A stretch of DNA of 64,000 nt from Paenibacillus_E allorhizoplanae (GTDB lineage: Bacteria; Bacillota; Bacilli; Paenibacillales; NBRC-103111), in NCBI RefSeq assembly GCF_927798215.1, contig NZ_CAKMMW010000003.1:62001-126000 (forward strand). Reading direction: 5' to 3'. Position numbers and translations under genes: made by a program. The notes beneath the pieces were generated by a model that was not told the DNA's origin, ran no database searches, and was given only the letters and a program-made list of their open reading frames with translations. Shown here piece by piece: positions 51,431-60,461 of the stretch. Position 1 is the stretch's first letter, and each line of letters opens with the position of its first letter.

Positions 51431-52522
51431 TCATGATGTCGTACGGATGTACATACTATTTATCCAGAAAAAAAGCCTGGTTAAAGGACTATTTTTCATC
51501 AGACGCTTTGAGATTTTTTTCACTTGGTGTTGACTGTTGACCTTAGGGTCAGATAAATAGAGAGCAAGCAAACCTTCGATTATCATACGATGAAATCTCG
51601 GATGTTCCAAGAACAAAATTTTACTTCTCGCCTCCTGGACAATGAAAGCGATTCGCTCTACGGTTGTATCTAACGAATCGTAGTAGGTACAGAAATTCAA
51701 GTCTCCACCTACAATATCTTCTTCCTGATCAATTAAATAATCAAGCAGAATATGAAGTCCACACACATAAGGAAAATAAGCTTCCCGGATGGATTCCACC
51801 TGCTTGTCCGTCAGATTTGGATCACACGCACCCAAAAATAGCATAAACATACCTAACGTTGATCCCGTTGCAGCAGCAAACTCATTCCAATCAATCTGGC
51901 GATATTTATGGTGATGATCTTCCCACCATTGATGCAGCTGTGGCTCGCGTAAATCCTTACGAATATGCTTGTACACCTGCAAATCACAGTATAAGCCTAC
52001 AAACTCTTTGACCTGATCAGCCACTTTCAAATACGAAGGCATCTGGCTAATAGAAGTCTGGCATTGCTGAACAAGATCTCTTAAATAGCCGCCGTCTTCT
52101 TTCTCATCTCTGAACGCATAGTAATCATGCAGAGGCTTCGCAGGATCAACTGCATCTAGCATAGATTGATGTAATTGTCGAAAGTCCTTAGGATCCAGCG
52201 AGGTGCTTCGATCACATAAATTATCCAAGTAGTCACTGATTGACTGGAATGCGACGATGAGTGGAATAAGCACGTGGCGCATCGATAAATGAGCAGCTGC
52301 ATACACAGCTCCTCCTTGACAATGAAATTGCTTCGTTGCAATGCTTGCTAGTGCTTGAGTACGAAGCTCTTCATCGGGAATACTCGCAGCTCTACTTTTC
52401 CAAAAGCTCAATTGTTCATTGACACCAGGTAAAATATAGCGATAAACACTAATCATTAATCGGATGGGCCCCTGCGGAACCTTCGCATGGATCCTTATTC
52501 TACTTTTGTCCAATTGCCTCAA
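51431..52522 (-). CDS. ytpB: Tetraprenyl-beta-curcumene synthase-like terpene synthase (YtpB)
   Basis: The 363-residue protein belongs to the DUF2600/YtpB family of large terpene synthases, which in Bacillus cyclise tetraprenyl diphosphate to tetraprenyl-beta-curcumene on the sesquarterpene route. Family segments: YRYILPGVNEQLSFWKSRAASIP, QFHCQGGAVYA, SDYLDNLCDRS (Asp-rich metal region), and LHILLDYLIDQEEDIVGGDLNF. The start is TTG 52522, with GGAGG 8 bp upstream, giving a length close to Bacillus YtpB. The longer frame to 52645 would overlap the preceding gene by 146 bp. It overlaps that gene's stop by about 23 bp, implying translational coupling. Confidence 0.85.
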   Translation of the reverse strand: MRQLDKSRIRIHAKVPQGPIRLMISVYRYILPGVNEQLSFWKSRAASIPDEELRTQALASIATKQFHCQGGAVYAAAHLSMRHVLIPLIVAFQSISDYLDNLCDRSTSLDPKDFRQLHQSMLDAVDPAKPLHDYYAFRDEKEDGGYLRDLVQQCQTSISQMPSYLKVADQVKEFVGLYCDLQVYKHIRKDLREPQLHQWWEDHHHKYRQIDWNEFAAATGSTLGMFMLFLGACDPNLTDKQVESIREAYFPYVCGLHILLDYLIDQEEDIVGGDLNFCTYYDSLDTTVERIAFIVQEARSKILFLEHPRFHRMIIEGLLALYLSDPKVNSQHQVKKISKRLMKNSPLTRLFFWINSMYIRTTS

Positions 52523-53132
52523 GTAAACTTCCTCCACAACTTTGTTCATAGCAGAATTGAAGTAATAATTGCATTTCAGATCGCTGTATTTGGCGTAACC
52601 AACTATCAACTGTAGGATTCTGAACAAGCGATACCTGAATTTCAATCACATCAATAAATACGTATGGATTCCAAACTGGTGATGTTACAAGTACTTCAAG
52701 CTTATGTCGAAGTGCTTCATTTTCCAATTCCATGAAGTCTTTGAGCGATAGATTATCTCTTACAAATTGGATTAGATTAGAATAAATAGGATGATGACCA
52801 ACGTCGTTAAACCAGTATTTCGCATTACTATAGTCGCCTTCCATCCGATGCATAAGAGCATGCCAGTAACTTCCGGTTGGATTCGTAATTTCCTGCGAGA
52901 TATCGTGAGATTTATCTAGACTTTCATTTAGAAGAAACAAGCCTGCTTTAATAGCTAACCCATAGGGGAGCTGCTCAGGACTTCCTTCCGTAATCAATGA
53001 TGTTGAGAGTCCTTCGATCCGTGCATCCATTGCGACGTCCCACTCTTCAATTGGATAAAGCGCAGGGAGATGCTCCAGAAGTGGTTTCGCTATCGTTCCT
53101 AGCCAGTTATTCCCATCCTTATTGCTATGCAT
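52500..53132 (-). CDS. Unrecognised protein upstream of ytpB (210 aa)
   Basis: The soluble 210-residue acidic protein has a distinctive motif HALMHRMEGDYSNAKYWFNDVGHHPIY (about residues 90-116). That pattern, with conserved His, Glu, Asn and Trp, I associate with widespread uncharacterised proteins. The rest is mostly helical. No signal peptide or known catalytic motif is present. The 3' end overlaps ytpB, and a small coiled-coil gene precedes it by 28 bp. A functional link to terpene synthesis is suggested only by position. Confidence 0.65.
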   Translation of the reverse strand: MHSNKDGNNWLGTIAKPLLEHLPALYPIEEWDVAMDARIEGLSTSLITEGSPEQLPYGLAIKAGLFLLNESLDKSHDISQEITNPTGSYWHALMHRMEGDYSNAKYWFNDVGHHPIYSNLIQFVRDNLSLKDFMELENEALRHKLEVLVTSPVWNPYVFIDVIEIQVSLVQNPTVDSWLRQIQRSEMQLLLQFCYEQSCGGSLLEAIGQK

Positions 53133-53160
53133 GCAGTCATTCTCCCTTCATTGACAACCA

Positions 53161-53475
53161 TTAATGGTGGGTTTTTGATTCCAAATCCTGATTAGTCCGG
53201 AACCAGAGATGAAGATCATTTATGATTGAAGCCAATTCAGCAATATCGGAATTCAAACGGCAGGAGGTTACAAAATCGTCTTCCTTATCGAGTTTATTTT
53301 GCTTTTCAATGATTTGTGCTTCCAATTTCATAATTCGATCCGGAATAACGCCTCGAATTTGTTCCCACTGTAATAACAGATTTATGCGAACAGCAGCATC
53401 ATACATTTCCCACTCCAATTCCAAAACGGGAATCTCAATGCCGAGTCTTTCATCATACTGAAAATAGCTGTTCAT
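53161..53475 (-). CDS. Small coiled-coil hypothetical protein (104 aa)
   Basis: The 104-residue cytoplasmic protein is mostly helical, with heptad-like segments (MKLEAQIIEKQNKLDKEDDF and DIAELASIINDLHLWF). No family is recognised. AAGGAGGTATACATGA precedes the ATG, an excellent ribosome site, so it is translated strongly. It leads the three-gene unit ending in ytpB. Confidence 0.6.
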   Translation of the reverse strand: MNSYFQYDERLGIEIPVLELEWEMYDAAVRINLLLQWEQIRGVIPDRIMKLEAQIIEKQNKLDKEDDFVTSCRLNSDIAELASIINDLHLWFRTNQDLESKTHH

Positions 53476-53645
53476 TCATGTATACCTCCTTGCAGGCAAA
53501 ACTGGCAGTCTTGTTCAAGAAACATTCTACCTTTAAATGTATCACTTCAAACCTTCGGTTTCCAGTTAAAATTGTATGTCATCCCGATTTCATTTTCTGA
53601 TATACTTAAGAAATGTTTTGCAAAACGCGAAGGAGTGCGATTTGG

Positions 53646-54980
53646 ATGAATGCTAAGACATTAAAGGAAACCATCACATGGAAACAGCTCATCTCCTTTT
53701 TCCTCCCCCTCGGACTTTCTGCAACGCTTGTAACCCTCTCGCATGTTATTATTAACAGCACCTTGGCTAGGGCTGATAATCCCGAGGTTGTCATCGCCAG
53801 CTATGCCATTCCCCTAAGTCTACTAGGACTGACCGAAAAACCCGTTGTATTGCTACGACAAGCCTGCTCGGCACTTGTCAGAGACAGGATCTCATTCCGT
53901 GCCATGGGCGTTGTCAGCTCATACGTTTTTGCCTGTATCATCCTGCTCGGCCTCATACTCTGTTACACACCGGTTGGAGAATGGGTGTTTCTTTATTTTT
54001 TCGGCGTAGAACGTGAATTACTTGCTGCTACATTAAGTGTTTACCGCATCCTTATGTATGTAAGCATCTTCTCTGGCCTGCGTTGTTTGTTTCATGGGAT
54101 TATCATTTTCAATATGCGTACCAAATGGCTCACCATCGGCATGGGCGTACGGATTATCGCGATGTATTTCTTATCTTTATATTTCATTACAACGGATAAT
54201 GTCTCCAGCGGTAAAGTAGGCGCCATTATTTTCCTTGTCGGTATGGTCATTGAAGCAACTGTTGCGATTTGGGAAGGGACAAGCTTACTCAAGCATGTGA
54301 TTCCGGAGAAAGCACCCAATCATCCAATTGAGACGAAACAGCAAATTTTCAGCTTTTACAAACCGCTCTTATATTCATCTGTTATTGCTGTAATTATTGG
54401 ACCGTCTATTAATGCGATGCTAGGCAAAACAACACATATCCATCTAGCCATCTCATCCTTTGCGATCGCTGGATCCTTAACACAGTTAGTGATGAGTTTC
54501 TTCTCCTACATACATCAAATCGTCTTAAACTTCTATCGTAAAGATGCTGTGAGAGTCAAAAAATTCATTCTCCTGCTTAGCTTCATTCCAGGAACTCTAA
54601 TAGCCATACTGGCCTATACGCCGATTGGCCCTTGGTTTATGACACATGTCATGGGTGTAAATGCGGAACTGAGGCAAGCCAGTCTAAGTGCCATGCGTAT
54701 TTTCATGATCATGACGATTGTATTCCCATGGCTTGATTATATGAATGGGATTATTATGCTGCGCGGCCAAACAAAAATCATGGTTTTCTCGCAATCTGCG
54801 AATGCTACTATTACGGTACTCACTTTATTCGTTGCCATTGCAACGGTTCCTAGCTGGAATGGAGTGATCGGCGCGCTAGCCCAATCGGTAGGCATGTTGG
54901 CAGAACTACTTGTCGTCATCTATGTGCTCAAACGAACGAATGATGTGCAACAACCTAGTCAGCCACAAGAAAATATGTAA
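53646..54980 (+). CDS. MATE-like multi-antimicrobial extrusion membrane protein
   Basis: The protein of about 444 residues has 11-12 hydrophobic helices. The first is LISFFLPLGLSATLVTLSHVII. The repeated motifs IASYAIPLSLLGLTEKPVVLLRQ and ISSFAIAGSLTQLVMSFFSYIHQ mark the two pseudo-symmetric halves of a MOP-superfamily (MATE-type) transporter. LFHGIIIFNMRTKWL and the matching YMNGIIMLRGQTKIM are repeated too. The start at 53646 has GAAGGAG about 10 bp upstream; the frame extends to 53613 without a better site. The substrate is unknown. The next gene, an MFS permease, starts 20 bp after its stop. Confidence 0.8.
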   Translation: MNAKTLKETITWKQLISFFLPLGLSATLVTLSHVIINSTLARADNPEVVIASYAIPLSLLGLTEKPVVLLRQACSALVRDRISFRAMGVVSSYVFACIILLGLILCYTPVGEWVFLYFFGVERELLAATLSVYRILMYVSIFSGLRCLFHGIIIFNMRTKWLTIGMGVRIIAMYFLSLYFITTDNVSSGKVGAIIFLVGMVIEATVAIWEGTSLLKHVIPEKAPNHPIETKQQIFSFYKPLLYSSVIAVIIGPSINAMLGKTTHIHLAISSFAIAGSLTQLVMSFFSYIHQIVLNFYRKDAVRVKKFILLLSFIPGTLIAILAYTPIGPWFMTHVMGVNAELRQASLSAMRIFMIMTIVFPWLDYMNGIIMLRGQTKIMVFSQSANATITVLTLFVAIATVPSWNGVIGALAQSVGMLAELLVVIYVLKRTNDVQQPSQPQENM

Positions 54981-55000
54981 TGAAATGGTGATGATTACGC

Positions 55001-56179
55001 TTGTCAAATTCAAATGCGATTGATAGAAATGATCGATTGCTTAAAATGTTTACTTTTTCTTTTTTTATGACGATGGGGATTGTTGTGACTTTTTTCCCGC
55101 TCTATTTCGATTATAAAGGGTATTCTAAGATCCAAATCGGCTTACTCTACGCCATTGGACCGCTGATCGGCATTGCAACCAATCTATTATGGGGGTTCCT
55201 GAGCGATCGGTTTCAAACCGTCAAGAAAATCATGATTATTCTGATCCTCGGCCAGCTCGTCACAGCCATCTTGGTTTCTACCGCAGGCTGGTTTTCCCTG
55301 CTCTATGTCTGTTTGGCAGCGTTTTTCTTCTTCCAACAGCCAGTGAACTCTTTGAATGACAGTCAAGTCATGCTGCATATCCGATCGAGTGGGAAAAGCT
55401 ATGCCTCCTTCCGCGTGTATGGCTCCATTGGCTTCGCAGTGTCAGCTGGCGGTTTCGGTTTAATCCTACGAGCATATGGAACGGGACTAACACCTCTCTT
55501 GCTTTTTATAACGATAGGCTGTACATTAATCATTCTTTTTCTGCTGAAAGATACGCGTCAAGGCGGCAAAAAAATGGCATTTGGCGGTATGGTAAACATT
55601 ATCCGTTCCAAAAAATTCATTTGGTTCCTTGCGCTTGTGATCATCATGTCAGTATCACATCGGTTCAATGATGGCTTCTTAGCCCTGTATATGCGTCAGC
55701 TTGGTGCTTCTGATTCACTCATCGGATATGCGTGGATGACATCCGCACTCAGCGAGATTCCAGTCTTTTTCTATCTGAGCAAACACGGGCATCGCTTCAA
55801 GGAATTACCCTTACTTGCCTTTGCTGGTGTGATTTACGCCTTCCGTTTCGTCATGATGAGTTTCATCCAGGATCCCATTTGGGTTATCAGCATTCAGCTT
55901 CTACACAGCTTGACTTTTGGTGTTTTCCTCTTCACCGCGAATCGTTATTTGAGTCAAATTATTCCGGATGAGTACCGGTCCTCAGGTCAAGCCATTTTCG
56001 CTGTCGCTTGGTCTAGTATAGCTGGTTTGATAAGCGGAACCGCAGGTGGCTGGATCTATAATGAAGCTGGCGGAAGTACCGTTTATATGATTGCAGCGTG
56101 CTTATCGATAACATCAGCCATAGGCTTTCTGTGCACGTATCTGTTTCAAAGGAATGAGGATGCCCTTCCTAGTCGATGA
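55001..56179 (+). CDS. MFS transporter (LacY/nucleoside-permease-like group)
   Basis: The 392-residue permease has 12 membrane helices. Helices 1-2 have FMTMGIVVTFFPLYFDYKGYS, followed by GLLYAIGPLIGIATNLLWGFLSDRF, an MFS motif A-like loop. RVYGSIGFAVSAGGFG is typical of the MFS_1_like/PPP group. The start is a TTG with GGTGATG upstream; no ATG is in frame nearby. It is co-transcribed with the MATE-like gene, giving a two-transporter unit. The substrate cannot be inferred. Confidence 0.82.
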   Translation: MSNSNAIDRNDRLLKMFTFSFFMTMGIVVTFFPLYFDYKGYSKIQIGLLYAIGPLIGIATNLLWGFLSDRFQTVKKIMIILILGQLVTAILVSTAGWFSLLYVCLAAFFFFQQPVNSLNDSQVMLHIRSSGKSYASFRVYGSIGFAVSAGGFGLILRAYGTGLTPLLLFITIGCTLIILFLLKDTRQGGKKMAFGGMVNIIRSKKFIWFLALVIIMSVSHRFNDGFLALYMRQLGASDSLIGYAWMTSALSEIPVFFYLSKHGHRFKELPLLAFAGVIYAFRFVMMSFIQDPIWVISIQLLHSLTFGVFLFTANRYLSQIIPDEYRSSGQAIFAVAWSSIAGLISGTAGGWIYNEAGGSTVYMIAACLSITSAIGFLCTYLFQRNEDALPSR

Positions 56180-56230
56180 TAAGAGAATGCTTACTTCCTT
56201 ATATCCTGAGCATATTGGGAGTAACAACAG

Positions 56231-56259
56231 TTGTACTCCTTGTAGATCTCCCCTATAAT
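56231..56259 (+). promoter_or_regulatory. Promoter of the nitroreductase gene
   Basis: -35 TTGTAC (56231-56236), 17-bp spacer, -10 TATAAT (56254-56259). The -35 lies within an imperfect dyad (GGAGTA at 56218 and TACTCC at 56234) that could be an operator. Confidence 0.6.
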
Positions 56260-56333
56260 AAGGATATAGTCTTAGTACCAAGTAATAAACCAAGATGAAT
56301 ATTATGAGCAGCAAAGGTAGGTACACATTTATT

Positions 56334-56981
56334 ATGATGTATGAAGATTTCAAAACCATCGTTCTTGAACGACGCAGCATTCGCAACTTTACCGAGCAAA
56401 CAGTCGCAGTTGAAGATATTCGTGAAATCATCGATTGTGCTCGTTATGCTCCCAGCGATACGAACTCACAAACATGGAAATTTATCGCCATTCGAAATAC
56501 AGAAAAAATCAAACATATCGAGCAATTGACTTGGGACCAGCTGCATCTCCGTGCCGCGGCTGCCGAGGAGAAAGGGTTATCCAGAGAAGCACGCATGCTG
56601 GTGAGATCCTTCGGTCCTTACGCAACAGCCTTCTCGGACGCGCCTGTTCTCATCATTTGTTTGGCGACACCTTATGAATCCAAATTCCGTGATCGCATCT
56701 TCGACCCCATTCAATTGGTCGATGATCATATTTGGGCCGAAGAAGGCATTAAGAGCTCTTGCCTAGCTTCACAGAACCTGATGCTTGCTGCGCATGCTAG
56801 AGGGCTAGCAACTTGCCCTATGACGGGCCCTGTGTTGTTAGCACAGGATCAAATCCGGGCTTACCTGGAGATTCCAGCAGAGTATCAAATTAACATGGTC
56901 ATTTCCCTTGGCTATCCGAAGGATAAGCCTGGTAAAATGGCGCGTAAAGAAGTTGACGATATTCTTGAAATCATCGATTAA
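56334..56981 (+). CDS. Nitroreductase-family flavoprotein
   Basis: The protein of about 215 residues is an FMN-binding NAD(P)H oxidoreductase. The N-terminal FMN-binding motif is ERRSIRNFTEQTV, then CARYAPSDTNSQTWKFIAIRN. The C-terminal part has IKSSCLASQNLMLAAHARGLATCPMTGP, and the end MVISLGYPKDKPGKMARK binds FMN phosphate. The true start may be ATG 56334 or 56337, which matches family length; the frame runs back to 56295 with no good ribosome site for any candidate. It is monocistronic with its own promoter and terminator. Confidence 0.88.
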   Translation: MMYEDFKTIVLERRSIRNFTEQTVAVEDIREIIDCARYAPSDTNSQTWKFIAIRNTEKIKHIEQLTWDQLHLRAAAAEEKGLSREARMLVRSFGPYATAFSDAPVLIICLATPYESKFRDRIFDPIQLVDDHIWAEEGIKSSCLASQNLMLAAHARGLATCPMTGPVLLAQDQIRAYLEIPAEYQINMVISLGYPKDKPGKMARKEVDDILEIID

Positions 56982-56982
56982 T

Positions 56983-57021
56983 GAAAAGGAGCTGTCCGCG
57001 ATTGCGGATAGCTCCTTTTTC
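56983..57021. terminator. Bidirectional terminator between nitroreductase and MMPL genes
   Basis: AAAAGGAGCTGTCCGC and GCGGATAGCTCCTTTT pair with one mismatch around an ATT loop. Confidence 0.9.
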
Positions 57022-57026
57022 TTTAC

Positions 57027-59252
57027 TTAATTCTTAGAACCAGACGCGAGTGGCGCCCGCTTCACTTTACTTGGCCAGAACACCGCATCCCCAAGCAGCA
57101 TCGTGATGGAAGGGACTAGGAACGGCCTAACGATGAAGGTATCTAAGATTACACCTACGGCACAAATGACACCGAACTGCACAAGCACTTGTATCGGCAG
57201 TGAAGCTAGAACCGCAAAGGTGCCTGCTAAAATCAAGCCTGCCGAAGTGATAACACTGCTCGTTGAGCTAACGCCTAATCGTATCGCATCCTTCAGTTTC
57301 AACCGATTTCTTTCCTGCCAAATGCTCGAAATCATGAAAATATTATAATCCTCGCCTAACGCTACAAGGAAGACGAAAGCATATAGCGGTATCAACCCTT
57401 GGATCGCTGCTGTATCCATGAAATAGTGCAAGATAAGCCACCCGGCACCTAACGCCGAGTAATAGGAAAGCAGTACCGTTGCAATCAGATAGACGGTTGC
57501 AACAATGGAACGTAAATATACGAGTAATAGGATCGCGATTACGGTTATAACAACTGGGATTACAATTTTCGTATCCCGCTCTACGACGGTTTTGGTGTCA
57601 TATTGGGTGGCAGTCTCGCCACCAACCCAAACCTGCGGGTTAGCAATACCTGCCTCAGTTAGCTTTTGTTCCAAGGTGTTTCGAATCTCAGGAATCTGAT
57701 TGATGACATCCAAATCGTAAGGATCTTGCTTAAAAATCAACTCAAACACTTTATAATTGGCGTCCTTCTTACTGTCCTCAGGTTTGCTCACCGATTCCAC
57801 ATAAGGCAGCTTAGCAAGCGCTCCTTGGACATCTGCCGTCTTCCCTTCCGTATTGACGACCACATTAACTGGTGCCAGTGATCCCGGTGAAACATGCTCG
57901 GATAACAAGCTAAATCCTTCACGCGACGGCATAGTGGAAGGGAACGACTCCAAAATATTATACGTAAACTTAATTTGCGGGGCGAAAGCTGCTAACGCAA
58001 TAAGAATGATTAATGAAATTGCGAGCACGCTTTTGGGTCTTTCCGTGACCACTCGCCCAAGCGCAGCATTCATGGCACCAACAGGCTTTTGCTCGCGAAT
58101 GCGTTTCCCTTTGCGCGCTTCTTTCTCTGCTCGCATTTCTGGTGTCAACGGAATGAATGGGTAGAAAGACACACGTCCAATAATGGCAAGAAGCGCTGGA
58201 ACAAGTGTTAGACTCGCAACGGCCATAATGAAAATCGCTACGCTAAACGGAATCGCGAACCGATGATTGGAGCCATAGTGAGCAAATAGTAAGCCCAGTA
58301 ATGAAACAATTACGGTGAGTCCACTCATCCCAATCGCACCTGTTGAACCACCGAATGAAACACGAAGTGCGGTATATTTGTCTTTCTCAGCCAATAGGGC
58401 TTGTCGATAGCGAGCCACGAAGAAGAGACAATAATCCGTTCCTGCACCAAACAATAGGACGGTCATAATGGAGATCGACTGCGCGTCAACGGTAATCCAT
58501 CCCTGCTTTGCGAGGTAACCTAGAATAGGTGAAATGATGCCATAAGCAAAGCCGACGCCTACTAATGGAATAAAAGCCAGAATTGGTGAGCGATATAGTA
58601 GGATTAGAAGAACAAGGACCAGTAGCACCGTTGCCAAGAGTAAAGTGAAATCTGCTCCTTTGAATAGCGCTGTTGCATCCGTCTGAATGCCTACAGGGCC
58701 TGTAATTCGGGCATGCAAACCATCTTCCTCAATTTTAGCTTCAAAGGGGTCAATGCCTAATTGACTTACGGTCATCTCTTCTAGCTTCTTCATGCCATCT
58801 TGGAGAACTTCCGTTTCCGTCCCTTCGTTAAACGAAATCTGCAGAACGAGTATCTTGCCATCCTTGGATACCATGCCTTTAAGTGCAGGAGCAGGCATCT
58901 GATGCAAAGGGGGCAATCCCTTCTGAGCAGCTAACGGGGTATCCGTGAGTTGTTTCGTAACCTTTTGAACCGCAGCCAAATCTTGATCTGTCAGTCCAGA
59001 TCCACGATACCAAACAACGAGCGCTGGCACACCCTCATTACTTGGGAATTGTTCGTTCATCAACGCTGCTGCTTCAAGTGACCAGGAATCGGTTGGCAGT
59101 TGCCTTGCAGCATTATTTTCTTGTGAATTGACGTTAGGTAGAAAGACAGATAAAATGCCTGTAAGTAAAATCCAAATGGCTAATGTTACCCATTTGCTGC
59201 GACGACCCGCGACAATACCGCCTATTTTACTAAAAAAAGGATTTTCATGCAT
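57027..59252 (-). CDS. MMPL-family RND transporter
   Basis: The 741-residue exporter has 12 membrane helices in two halves, each preceded by an extracytoplasmic loop. Helix 1 is at about 20-40. The first large loop is about 45-205, the first helix block about 206-380 with AGTDYCLFFVARYRQAL (the GTDY proton-relay motif), and the second block about 560-720 with ALGEDYNIFMISSIW. The cytoplasmic loop between halves is basic. MMPL proteins export lipids, siderophores or drugs. It is divergent from a TetR regulator whose probable operator lies between them, indicating a repressor-controlled efflux pair. Confidence 0.92.
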   Translation of the reverse strand: MHENPFFSKIGGIVAGRRSKWVTLAIWILLTGILSVFLPNVNSQENNAARQLPTDSWSLEAAALMNEQFPSNEGVPALVVWYRGSGLTDQDLAAVQKVTKQLTDTPLAAQKGLPPLHQMPAPALKGMVSKDGKILVLQISFNEGTETEVLQDGMKKLEEMTVSQLGIDPFEAKIEEDGLHARITGPVGIQTDATALFKGADFTLLLATVLLVLVLLILLYRSPILAFIPLVGVGFAYGIISPILGYLAKQGWITVDAQSISIMTVLLFGAGTDYCLFFVARYRQALLAEKDKYTALRVSFGGSTGAIGMSGLTVIVSLLGLLFAHYGSNHRFAIPFSVAIFIMAVASLTLVPALLAIIGRVSFYPFIPLTPEMRAEKEARKGKRIREQKPVGAMNAALGRVVTERPKSVLAISLIILIALAAFAPQIKFTYNILESFPSTMPSREGFSLLSEHVSPGSLAPVNVVVNTEGKTADVQGALAKLPYVESVSKPEDSKKDANYKVFELIFKQDPYDLDVINQIPEIRNTLEQKLTEAGIANPQVWVGGETATQYDTKTVVERDTKIVIPVVITVIAILLLVYLRSIVATVYLIATVLLSYYSALGAGWLILHYFMDTAAIQGLIPLYAFVFLVALGEDYNIFMISSIWQERNRLKLKDAIRLGVSSTSSVITSAGLILAGTFAVLASLPIQVLVQFGVICAVGVILDTFIVRPFLVPSITMLLGDAVFWPSKVKRAPLASGSKN

Positions 59253-59287
59253 GACGTAGCCTCTCTCCTAAAAAATGAAATAGTGTT

Positions 59288-59338
59288 ATAATTAATCTCG
59301 TAACAGAATTAATTATATATACTATATAGTTAATTAAT
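59288..59338. promoter_or_regulatory. Probable TetR operator region between MMPL and TetR genes
   Basis: ATAATTAAT (59288-59296) and ATTAATTAT (59308-59316) form a perfect 9-bp inverted repeat with an 11-base gap. A second imperfect dyad of 31 bp is centred near 59323, with ATTAATTA arms. The overlap of dyads in the short divergent intergenic region fits self-repression and control of the pump. Confidence 0.5.
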
Positions 59339-59375
59339 CAAGTTTTTATTTTAAATCCTCTCAGGAGTGACACTT

Positions 59376-59996
59376 ATGGAAAAAAAATCAAAGCCTCTCG
59401 GCAGACCACGCGTCTCCCAGGGCGACATGCCTCTTAATCAGAAAATTTTAATGACGGCTATTCCTTTGTTCTTGTCCCGGGGCTTCGAGTCCGTCTCCAT
59501 GGACGATATCGCCAAAGAATGCAAGGTAACGAAGGCATCTGTATATTACTATTTCCCTTCCAAAACCGACCTGCTTACAGCCTCCATGATCCAATTGATG
59601 GATAACGTAAGACGTGTAACCATTCAACGCTTAAGTGAGCCTACTCCGCTTCGCGACAGGCTTCTCGGCATTACAGAGGGCCATCTGAAAGCGGTCGATT
59701 TCGACTTGCATTCGTTCATGCGCAAGATGGAGGCCACACTTTCCGAAGAGCAAATGAAAGCCATGCGCAAATCCGAACAAGGCATATTGGATGCGCTCGA
59801 AACCGAATTCCAGAAGTCGATTGACTCCGGAGAAATCGGTCCAGTCAATCCACGTGTGATTGCACGCGCATATACCTCACTTCTCATGATGGGCCATGCG
59901 ACAGACGGCGACGGGAATAAAATGTTTCCTCATGAAGGGGAAGCCGCTACGCAAATTATCGACATTCTATGGCACGGCTTATTCCCGCCACAATGA
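59376..59996 (+). CDS. TetR/AcrR-family repressor
   Basis: The 206-residue regulator has an N-terminal TetR DNA-binding domain (ILMTAIPLFLSRGFESVSMDDIAKECKVTKASVYYYFPSKTDLL, split by helix-turn-helix residues about 35-60). A divergent ligand-binding half carries the conserved helical end. It is preceded by AGGAG 8 bp before ATG 59376; the GTG three codons upstream overlaps that site. It should repress the divergent MMPL exporter and itself. The ligand is unknown. Confidence 0.9.
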   Translation: MEKKSKPLGRPRVSQGDMPLNQKILMTAIPLFLSRGFESVSMDDIAKECKVTKASVYYYFPSKTDLLTASMIQLMDNVRRVTIQRLSEPTPLRDRLLGITEGHLKAVDFDLHSFMRKMEATLSEEQMKAMRKSEQGILDALETEFQKSIDSGEIGPVNPRVIARAYTSLLMMGHATDGDGNKMFPHEGEAATQIIDILWHGLFPPQ

Positions 59997-60038
59997 TAAA
60001 CCGATCAGGAAGCATCCTTTGTTGTGATATTCGAGCAA

Positions 60039-60081
60039 ACAAAAAAGACAGCCCCGAGCGAACTCGAGAACTGTCTTTATT
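60039..60081. terminator. Bidirectional terminator between TetR and csp genes
   Basis: AAAGACAG and CTGTCTTT close a stem with an inner CGAG/CTCG hairpin; T6 follows on the minus strand. Confidence 0.8.
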
Positions 60082-60124
60082 GCTTGTGCTATGACACTAT
60101 TTATAAGTAGGGAATCCCAGAGTC

Positions 60125-60322
60125 TTATAATTTGGTGACGTTAGCTGCTTGAGGACCACGGTTACCTTGAGTAATATCAAACTCAACGGATTGGCCTTCT
60201 TCTAATGTTTTGAATCCTTCGCCCTGAATTGCGGAGAAGTGAACGAATACATCGTCGCCTCCATCAACAGAAATAAAACCGTACCCTTTTTCTGCGTTAA
60301 ACCATTTCACTGTACCCTTCAA
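60125..60322 (-). CDS. csp: Cold-shock protein
   Basis: A 65-residue nucleic-acid chaperone of the CspA/CspB fold. RNP1 is KGYGFISV and RNP2 is DVFVHFSAI, both with intact aromatic residues. The start is a TTG with AGGAGG 8 bp upstream. The gene is monocistronic. Which of the Bacillus cspB/C/D paralogues it matches best cannot be told. A long untranslated leader of the kind seen in cold-shock genes is possible in 60323-60461, but nothing diagnostic is visible. Confidence 0.95.
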   Translation of the reverse strand: MKGTVKWFNAEKGYGFISVDGGDDVFVHFSAIQGEGFKTLEEGQSVEFDITQGNRGPQAANVTKL

Positions 60323-60461
60323 ATGAACAACCTCCTAAAAATATCGCCATCTATGGCGAATAAGGAAATTATACCATTTGAGCCATCAAAAATCAACGAA
60401 AATTCCGAGGTGGATAAGCTGAAATTTGTTGATGTACCAAGGTTTTCCACTATGCAGAGGG

